NCBI GenBank assembly: GCA_964242415.1
Contig: CAXTAT010000049.1
Coordinates: 1-20,947, forward strand
DNA from: DASWOJ01 sp964242415
GTDB taxonomy: Bacteria; Pseudomonadota; Alphaproteobacteria; Acetobacterales; Acetobacteraceae
Direction: 5' to 3'
Length of the DNA: 20,947 nt
Position 1 is the first letter of the stretch; the number at the start of each line of letters is the position of its first letter. Made by a program: the position numbers and the translations under genes. Shown here in pieces: positions 16,398 through 20,947 of this stretch. The notes below the pieces were generated by a model that was not told the DNA's origin, ran no database searches, and worked only from the letters and a program-made list of their open reading frames with translations.

Positions 16398-16811
16398 ATG
16401 CGCACCTACCTGATCGCGTTCGCCCTTGCCGTCGGTCTAGCCGGCACCGCGCACGCCCAGTCAGTGACCTGCAACGACGGCACGGTGCTGACCGGCCCAA
16501 CGGCACAGCGCATGTGCGTCGCGCACGGAGGCTTGCCGCAAGCTGACGCGATGGGCAGGGGCAACCCGTTCGCGCCGGACTCACCGACCGACCGGGTGCA
16601 GCCGACACGCTCTGCACCTCGCAACTCAAGCCAGCAAGCTGCCCCGGCCCCCGGTGGCGGTCCCGGCTAGGTGTGGGTCAACGGCAGCTCGAAGGTCTAT
16701 CACTGCCAAGGCGACCGCTACTACGGCAAGACGAAGCGCGGCCAGTACATGACCGAGGCGGCGGCGAAAGCGGCCGGCGCGCATGGTGTCAGCGGGAAGG
16801 CGTGCTCTTGA
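16398..16811 (+). pseudogene. Small secreted protein gene interrupted by an in-frame amber codon
   Basis: The ATG at 16398 begins a signal peptide (MRTYLIAFALAVGLAGTAHA, cleavage before QSVTCNDG) and the frame runs 90 codons to TAG at 16668-16670 after APGGGPG. Directly after, in the same frame, it continues VWVNGSSKVYHCQGDRYYGK, then TKRGQYMTEAAAKAAGAHG, stopping at TGA 16809-16811. The second half matches a small Cys-containing module (VWVNxxSKVYHCxGxRYYGKTKxGxYMTEAxAKAAG...GKxC) known from alphaproteobacterial exported proteins. A Q codon changed to TAG (CAG to TAG) would explain the break. The start region lacks a strong ribosome binding site. The function of the family is unknown. Confidence 0.6.
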
Positions 16812-16925
16812 TATGGCACTACTGCGCAGGAAAGCCTTGGATGGTAGTGGACCTGATCGCGCGACCGGATAGGCCGTCCAACCGGCCCATTTGGGCGGAT
16901 TTCCCTTTTAAGGGGTCGATTAATT

Positions 16926-16976
16926 ACGGCACTGCCGCACATACGGCACTACCACACATACGGTACTGCCACACAG
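16926..16976 (+). repeat. Three 17-bp tandem repeats upstream of an antitoxin-like gene
   Basis: Units are ACGGCACTGCCGCACAT (16926-16942), ACGGCACTACCACACAT (16943-16959) and ACGGTACTGCCACACAG (16960-16976), head to tail without spacers. A degenerate fourth copy (12 of 17 bases) lies at 16813-16829, against the end of the preceding gene. The array ends 17 bp before the ATG of the helix-turn-helix gene. The position suggests an operator array for that protein, or an iteron-like site; neither is proven. Confidence 0.8.
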
Positions 16977-16993
16977 CAACGTAAGAGGTCGGC

Positions 16994-17245
16994 ATGGTCG
17001 AGCGCGTTGACGGGGCTGACGAGCTGGTGGAGTCGCCGCCCGCCACGGTGGACGTGCGCGCCATCCGGGACCGCACCGGCCTAAGCCAAACCAATCTCGC
17101 CCGGCGGTTCGGGTTCAGCGCCGGCGCTGTGCGCGAGTGGGAGCAGGGACGCCGGCAACCCGAGGCCGCGGCGCGCGTGCTGCTGCTGGTGATCGCCAGC
17201 CGTCCGGAAGTGGTGGACGAGGTGCTGCAGGCAGCGGCGGCGTAG
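16994..17245 (+). CDS. XRE/HigA-type helix-turn-helix protein, antitoxin-like, apparently without toxin
   Basis: 83 residues, with AAGAGG (16983-16988) just before the ATG. The core VRAIRDRTGLSQTNLARRFGFSAGAVREWEQGRRQPEAAARVLLLVI (about residues 22-68, seen in pieces) is the classical HTH of HigA/NadS-type antitoxins and regulators. The helix-turn-helix region is LSQTNLARRFGFSAGAVREWEQG. In such systems a RelE/HigB toxin gene usually lies directly upstream or downstream. Here neither side has one: upstream is the broken secreted-protein gene and the 17-bp repeat array, downstream about 300 bp without a gene. It may be a solitary regulator, or an antitoxin left after loss of its toxin. Autoregulation through the repeats is plausible. 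Confidence 0.8.
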   Translation: MVERVDGADELVESPPATVDVRAIRDRTGLSQTNLARRFGFSAGAVREWEQGRRQPEAAARVLLLVIASRPEVVDEVLQAAAA

Positions 17246-17545
17246 ATTAAACACGGATCGGCGGCGGACGTGGCAGAACCGATGCCGCAAGGATGGCGCA
17301 GGCGCGCGGCGGCTTAGGTGATCGCGGTGGGAAACCGGGTTGCTCCGGCCCCCTATCCCTGGACGTTGCAGGGAACGCCGGGTCTGTCACGCGCAAAATT
17401 GATTAGACATGATAGGCCAAAACCCGACAGGAACACCCCCACAACCCCCTGCGCGCGGCTGGGCGGGGCTGTATCGGCGCCGTTTCAGGTGTTCGGATCG
17501 TCCGTATGTCGCTCACGCAGGAACGCTCTGCGCGCAGCAGAAGCG
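17246..17545. other. Gene-free stretch downstream of the antitoxin-like gene
   Basis: Short frames here lack ribosome binding sites and protein-like composition. An AT-rich island sits around 17393-17415 (AAAATTGATTAGACATGATA), which could be a promoter or remnant. No terminator hairpin with a T-run is evident. Confidence 0.3.
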
Positions 17546-17728
17546 TTATTGACACCGCCGACGCTCCTCTTCTTCCCGCCGCTCCTGCTCCTCGCGACGG
17601 CGACGCTCCTGCTCCTCGCGTTCCTCGCGCTTATGACGCTCCTCCTCTCGCTCCTGCGCCAGCGCCAGAGAAGGGACGGCACCCAGCAGCCCGAGCGCAG
17701 TCAACGAAAGCATCTTCCTGCGGTCCAT
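17546..17728 (-). CDS. Small exported Glu/Arg-rich protein
   Basis: 60 residues from ATG 17728, chosen because GAGGG lies about 8 bp upstream. The N-terminus MDRRKMLSLTALGLLGAVPS followed by LALA is an export signal with a twin Arg, so Tat export is possible, though Sec fits as well. Everything after it consists of Glu, Arg, Lys and Gln (EREEERHKREEREEQERRRR, then EEQERREEEERRRCQ), expected to be a single charged alpha helix or coiled coil with a penultimate Cys. No family function is known to me. It is divergent from the Tyr-rich exported protein gene, 199 bp away. The strong strand composition bias means the opposite strand is also open, but only this frame gives a signal peptide. Confidence 0.6.
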   Translation of the reverse strand: MDRRKMLSLTALGLLGAVPSLALAQEREEERHKREEREEQERRRREEQERREEEERRRCQ

Positions 17729-17927
17729 GTGAACGTCCCTCAAGCGGCCAACCCGCTTGGCGATCCTTCAACCAGCATTCAGGCTTCTTTGTGATCGACC
17801 AGCCAGCTCGGCTTCTTGCCGGTACGAGGGACGGGTCTGGCATCGTCAGGCTATCCCGGCCGCCTTGCTTCCGCCATCGTATCGGGTCTGACTGGGGCGC
17901 TACAGCGCAACGATAAAGGAACGAAGC

Positions 17928-18215
17928 ATGCGCAGGATGATGGCTGGATACCTGGTAGCGGCGGCTCTGGCGCTGGGAGCGCTGGCCGGGATGGCGCCGT
18001 CGCGGGCCGAGGCTGCGGACACGGCTCCGCTCAGCGTCGTCCATGAGCCCACCAGCCTGGTGCAGACGGTCCAGTACTATGGCTATCCCGGCTACTATGG
18101 CCGGCCCCGATTCTATGGCCGCCGGCGCTTCTACGGCTATCGGCGCTTCTATGGCGGCCCGCGCTTCTATCGGCACGGCCCGGGCTTCTATGGCCGGCGG
18201 GGCTACTACCGCTGA
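17928..18215 (+). CDS. Small exported Tyr/Arg/Gly-rich repeat protein
   Basis: 95 residues with AAAGGAA about 8 bp before the ATG. A signal peptide (residues 1-30, hydrophobic AAALALGALAGMA, cleavage near AEA-AD) is followed by a short linker and then about 45 residues of repeated aromatic/basic motifs: YYGYPGYYGRPRFYGRRRFY, GYRRFYGGPRFYRHGPGFYG and RRGYYR. Similar low-complexity periplasmic or surface proteins are widespread in alphaproteobacteria and have no assigned role. The DNA repeats a CTTCTATGG-type unit encoding FYG. Divergent transcription from the Glu/Arg-rich gene pairs a strongly basic with a strongly mixed-charge small exported protein. Confidence 0.75.
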   Translation: MRRMMAGYLVAAALALGALAGMAPSRAEAADTAPLSVVHEPTSLVQTVQYYGYPGYYGRPRFYGRRRFYGYRRFYGGPRFYRHGPGFYGRRGYYR

Positions 18216-18319
18216 CAGGCGGGACGCCCCACTACGGCCAGGCGGCGAAGCCGGACCACGACGGCGCTGATGCTCGGGATAGCGCCGGTCACGCGCTTGC
18301 CAGTCGGCAGGCCGGTTAG

Positions 18320-18457
18320 GCCGTGGTCGGCCAGCTCTGCGATGCCAGCGCCAGCCCGGTGCTGCCCGCCGCCGTCCACGCTGCCCTAGAAGCCGCAGGC
18401 ATGGTGTTTACCGACGGCGATGAACCCGGCGTGAAGCTGCGGAAGGGAGAACCATGA
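18320..18457 (+). pseudogene. C-terminal remnant of an XRE-family regulator
   Basis: A frame open from just after a TAG (18317-18319) to TGA 18455-18457 ends HAALEAAGMVFTDGDEPGVK followed by LRKGEP. This strongly resembles the conserved C-terminal tail of small alphaproteobacterial XRE regulators (ALExAGVxFTNGDxPGVxLRKG). The helix-turn-helix part that should precede it is missing; upstream codons in this frame hit stops. The stop overlaps the ATG of the next small gene. It is treated as a decayed gene. Confidence 0.5.
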
Positions 18458-18624
18458 AGCGGCTCATGCTCGCAACGGTCGCGGTTGCTGCCGCACTGTC
18501 CCCCGCTTGGGCGCAACGCGTGGTGCCGAGGGAGCGGACCATGCATATGGCAACCCAGGCCGGAGTAAGCGGAGCGGTGCCGCCACATTCCCCTAGCCTG
18601 GCTGGCTGTGCTGTCCATGGGTGA
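18454..18624 (+). pseudogene. Exported protein gene truncated by an IS66 element
   Basis: ATG 18454 has AAGGGAGA about 5 bp upstream. It encodes a clear signal peptide, MKRLMLATVAVAAALSPAWA, then QRVVPRERTMHMATQAG. At 18565 the frame enters the IS66 left end and reads on to TGA 18622-18624 for a 56-residue hybrid peptide. Only about 17 residues of the original mature protein remain, too few to name it. The ATG overlaps the stop of the XRE remnant. Confidence 0.5.
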
Positions 18625-19276
18625 TGGACGATGTGCGGCTGCCCGAGTTCGATGTTGGTGATGGTGAGGACGCTCGTACGCATGGTCGTAGGAGTGGTCA
18701 GAGCGGCCGTGTGGAGTTCATCACCCGTGGCGACCGTCGCCGGGTTTGGGCGGTGGAGCAGAAGCGCGCGATAGCCCTGGAGAGCATGGACCCGGCGGGG
18801 GTGCCGTCGGACGTGGCCCGGCGGTATGGCATCAGCAGCGGCCTGCTCTACACCTGGCGTCGGCAGATGATGGAGGGCCAGCTCGGGTCGGCGCCGCAGC
18901 CTGCGGCTGGGTTCGCGCGGGTGGACCTGGTGGCGGAGATGCCGCGGCTGGCGGCGCCGGCACCACCCCAGCCCGCACCTGACGCGCAACCGCCAGGTCC
19001 GCCTGTGCCGCCGCCGTGTGCGGGCGTAATCGAGATCGGCTTACCCGGGGGCGTGTCGGTTCGGGTGGATGCGTCCGTCGATGGCGCGGCGCTGCGCCGC
19101 GTGCTGGACGCCCTGGAGGGCCGATGATCTCGGCCCCGCCCGGGCTGCGGGTGTACTTGGCCTGTGGCACCACGGACATGCGCAAAGGCATGGACGGCCT
19201 GGCGATGGTGGTGCAGCAGCTCCTGGCCGAGGACCCGTTCGGCGGCGCCGTGTATGCGTTTCGGGGCCGGCGGGGC
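18565..19276 (+). mobile_element. IS66-family element, truncated (left end, tnpA, partial tnpB)
   Basis: The left end GTAAGCGGAGCGGTGCCGCC begins at 18565; IS66-family ends typically start GTAAGCG. It is followed by the first accessory gene and the start of the second, in the usual overlapping order. Sequence related to IS66 stops at about 19276 inside tnpB. tnpC, encoding the main DDE transposase, and the right end are absent. Confidence 0.75.
18624..19127 (+). CDS. tnpA: IS66-family accessory protein TnpA (OrfA, helix-turn-helix)
   Basis: 167 residues from ATG 18624 (a GTG at 18621 is adjacent). Residues about 30-85 carry the IS66 OrfA helix-turn-helix (RRRVWAVEQKRAIALESMDP, then SDVARRYGISSGLLYTWRRQMMEG). 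A Pro-rich linker follows, and the C-terminus is GVIEIGLPGGVSVRVDASVD then GAALRRVLDALEGR, the family's closing block. OrfA is required for IS66 transposition together with OrfB and the DDE protein OrfC. Its stop overlaps the tnpB start (ATGA). The gene is intact although the element is not. Confidence 0.88.
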   Translation: MDDVRLPEFDVGDGEDARTHGRRSGQSGRVEFITRGDRRRVWAVEQKRAIALESMDPAGVPSDVARRYGISSGLLYTWRRQMMEGQLGSAPQPAAGFARVDLVAEMPRLAAPAPPQPAPDAQPPGPPVPPPCAGVIEIGLPGGVSVRVDASVDGAALRRVLDALEGR

Positions 19277-19291
19277 CGTCCTGCGACATAG
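19124..19291 (+). pseudogene. tnpB: IS66-family TnpB (OrfB), truncated
   Basis: The ATG at 19124 overlaps the tnpA stop. The first half is canonical IS66 OrfB: PPGLRVYLACGTTDMRKGMD, then GLAMVVQQLLAEDPFGGAVY and AFRGRRG. Family members have about 110-120 residues and continue with a DLIKILWHDGxG-type block. Here the match ends after GRRG (about 19276) and the frame closes with RPAT and TAG. The break coincides with the start of sequence linked to the opposite-strand serine recombinase. Confidence 0.85.
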
Positions 19292-19304
19292 TGCGTCCTC
19301 TCCC

Positions 19305-20800
19305 TCAGATCCCTGGTAGCTTGAGCGTCTTGTCGTCCTGCAAGTGCCTGTAGTTGCTTGGGCGCCGGCCGACGATGGCCTGCACGCCTATCCGGACGGC
19401 ATCGGACCCGAGCGCCGCGGCAGGGATCTGCCACGGCGCGGAGTGCATCAGCTGTGTTCCCGGTAAGGCACCCTCGCGGATGAGCTTGTGGACCGAGCCG
19501 ACGCAGATCCCGAGCCGCACGGCAGCCTCATCTGCGCTGACCGTCTCGACCCTGGTTGCCGCCGAGTCGAACGGCGCGACGCCCAGCCGCTCGCGCAACT
19601 CCTGGACGCGTACGGTCGTCCATGCCTTGCCATCGGCCGGCTTGCACCGCATCCGGTTCATCGTGCTCGCCACCTCCCGGTCCGGCCACTGCCCTCCCAG
19701 CTTGCGGATGACCTCGACCGGACTGGTCTGGCGCCCGGCCGGGTAGCGCCCGCAACGGACGCGTGACACCCGCAACTCGGTATGGCGCCCGCCCGTCCAG
19801 TGGATCGTCACGACCGCTTCGTTGGCGGCGTCATCGAGGTCGAGCAGCACCTCGCGGATCAGGATGTGGGTGATGCGCTGCTTGGTCCTGATGTCGGTGC
19901 CTGGGGCGTTCCATGTCGTGGGCAGGTCTCGCGCCAGCGACATCAGGGCGGCCTCGTCGATCTTCGGCCGCAGCGAGGCGGCCTCGTCGTGCCGGGCGAT
20001 GCGGGCCTCAAGGTCGGCGACGCGCTCCAGCGCCGCATTCCATCGGCTTTCCAACTCGCGCGCGACCAGGCGCTTGGCGGGATCAACCGCCTCATACCGC
20101 CGAGCGGCCAGCGACGCCTCATAGCGCGCCTCCTCAAGCTCCCGGTCGATCGCCTGGCGCATGCTGTCATCCACCTGAGCGACCTGGTCGGCGGCCCGGA
20201 TCGCAGCCTCGATGGCATGGTCCGACACCGCCTCGACGATCTGCGCGACAACGGCGCGGTCGATCCGCAGGCCGCCGATGCCGATGCACAGCCAGCCCCC
20301 GACATGGCTGTCGTCGCCACGGCAATGATAGCGGTGGGAGTGGCCCGACCTTGATCCGTAGAACACCCGCATGGTCCGGCCGCAGCGCCCGCACCGGACC
20401 AGGCCCGTCAGCAGCGCCCGCCCGCCCCGTGCCGACTTCCGCTCCATACGCTTCTGCATGTGGGCGTTCTCCGAAATCAGCTGCTGGTTCGCCTCGAACT
20501 GCTCCCAGCTGATGTACTCCGGATGGTGGTCGCGCAGGAGCACATTCCACGCAGCCCTCGGCTTGCTGTGGCCGGTGGTCTTGCGCGCCCGCCCGTCCAC
20601 GACACGCGTGCGGTCGGCGGTCCTGCCGAACACGTAGGCGCCGGCGTAGATGGGATGGCGCAGGATCTGCAGCACCGTGTGGTAGGCCGCCGGCCGCCAC
20701 TCGATCTTGCAGACCTGGGTGTTGCGCCGCATGGCCGGAAGCTTCAGCCCGGCGTCCTGCAGCCACAGCATGACCTGGCGGGCGCTGCCGAGCTCCCCGA
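19305..20800 (-). pseudogene. Large serine recombinase lacking its catalytic domain
   Basis: The open frame starts after a TGA at 20808-20810, and family similarity begins at GELGSARQVMLWLQDAG. Next come the recombinase domain (YHTVLQILRHPIYAGAYVFG), the zinc-ribbon GLVRCGRCGRTMRVFY...YHCRG, a coiled-coil stretch (about QAIDRELEEARYEASLAARR to ERVADLEARIARHDEA), and a C-terminal helix-turn-helix/excisionase-like segment (SADEAAVRLGICVGSVHKLI). The N-terminal resolvase domain with the catalytic Ser (about 140-170 residues) is missing, so it cannot cut DNA. An ATG at 20769-20771 could still yield a 488-residue protein that may bind DNA. It stands against the truncated IS66 tnpB, opposite in direction. 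Confidence 0.82.
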
Positions 20801-20810
20801 ATGTGAATCA

Positions 20811-20947
20811 GCGCGGGCGCGGAACCCAGGAGTGACTGGACTTTTCAACATCATGTCGCGCTGATCAGCGCCGAAACCCATCGCTGATGCACACTCAGCC
20901 GGCCTTGGCGCTGCCCGGCAGCATGCGGCCGAGCACGCCGTCGCGCT
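20811..20947. other. Unassigned sequence at the right edge, with a 14-bp perfect palindrome
   Basis: GCGCTGATCAGCGC (20858-20871) is a perfect palindrome. On the minus strand a frame entering from the right edge ends RDGVLGRMLPGSAKAG with TGA around 20897-20899 and then reads TGTTGAAAAGTCC. This could be the 3' end of a transposase gene and an IS terminus, perhaps of IS21 type, whose insertion removed the recombinase N-terminus. Too little is present to identify it. Confidence 0.3.

Noticed and set aside
16668..16670. Programmed pyrrolysine insertion at the amber codon
   Set aside because: The window has no pyl genes, and a CAG to TAG mutation is far simpler.
16926..16976. CRISPR array
   Set aside because: Repeats are 17 bp with no spacers and no cas genes are present.

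Overview
The window is GC-rich DNA with the codon use and gene content of an alphaproteobacterium. Rhodospirillales/Acetobacteraceae is a guess from the mix of genes; no rRNA or marker gene is present to place it. It is a patchwork: two metabolic blocks, then about 11 kb of accessory DNA built from broken mobile elements and small secreted or regulatory genes.

Region 1 (1-3739, minus strand) is a CUT2/ribose-type ABC importer operon, read right to left: periplasmic binding protein with a probable Tat signal, double-domain ATPase and permease. At the left edge are the first 17 codons of another gene, possibly a Gfo/Idh/MocA oxidoreductase. The 402-bp gap at 3740-4141 separates this operon from the next, divergent one.

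Region 2 (4142-9502, plus strand) is a tight catabolic operon: IclR-type regulator, MHS-type MFS carrier, FMN-dependent (LLM/SfnG-like) monooxygenase, class III CoA-transferase, crotonase-fold enzyme, and the first 18 codons of a sixth gene that looks like a flavin reductase. The last four genes are joined by ATGA stop/start overlaps. The likely logic is import of an organic acid, CoA activation, crotonase chemistry, and an FMNH2-dependent oxygenation supplied by the reductase. The substrate cannot be read from sequence. The crotonase lacks both classical catalytic glutamates. The sixth gene is cut by an insertion sequence.

Region 3 (9503-12264) is a damaged nested transposon. An IS5-family element (9503-10629, 18-bp imperfect inverted repeats) abuts the N-terminal third of a Tn3-family transposase, with a divergent serine resolvase gene beyond it. 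The rest of the transposase is missing, so the IS sits at a deletion junction between the operon and the Tn3 remnant.

Region 4 (12265-18564) holds a degraded reading frame, a 1,140-residue glycine-rich/cadherin-like/beta-roll protein resembling type I-secreted adhesins, and a small secreted protein gene split by an in-frame amber codon. It continues with an orphan HigA/XRE-type antitoxin-like gene preceded by three 17-bp tandem repeats, two very biased small exported proteins (Glu/Arg-rich and Tyr/Arg/Gly-rich), and remnants of an XRE regulator and of another exported protein.

Region 5 (18565-20947) is an IS66 left end with tnpA and a truncated tnpB, abutting a large serine recombinase that has lost its catalytic domain, then a short unassigned sequence with a perfect 14-bp palindrome.
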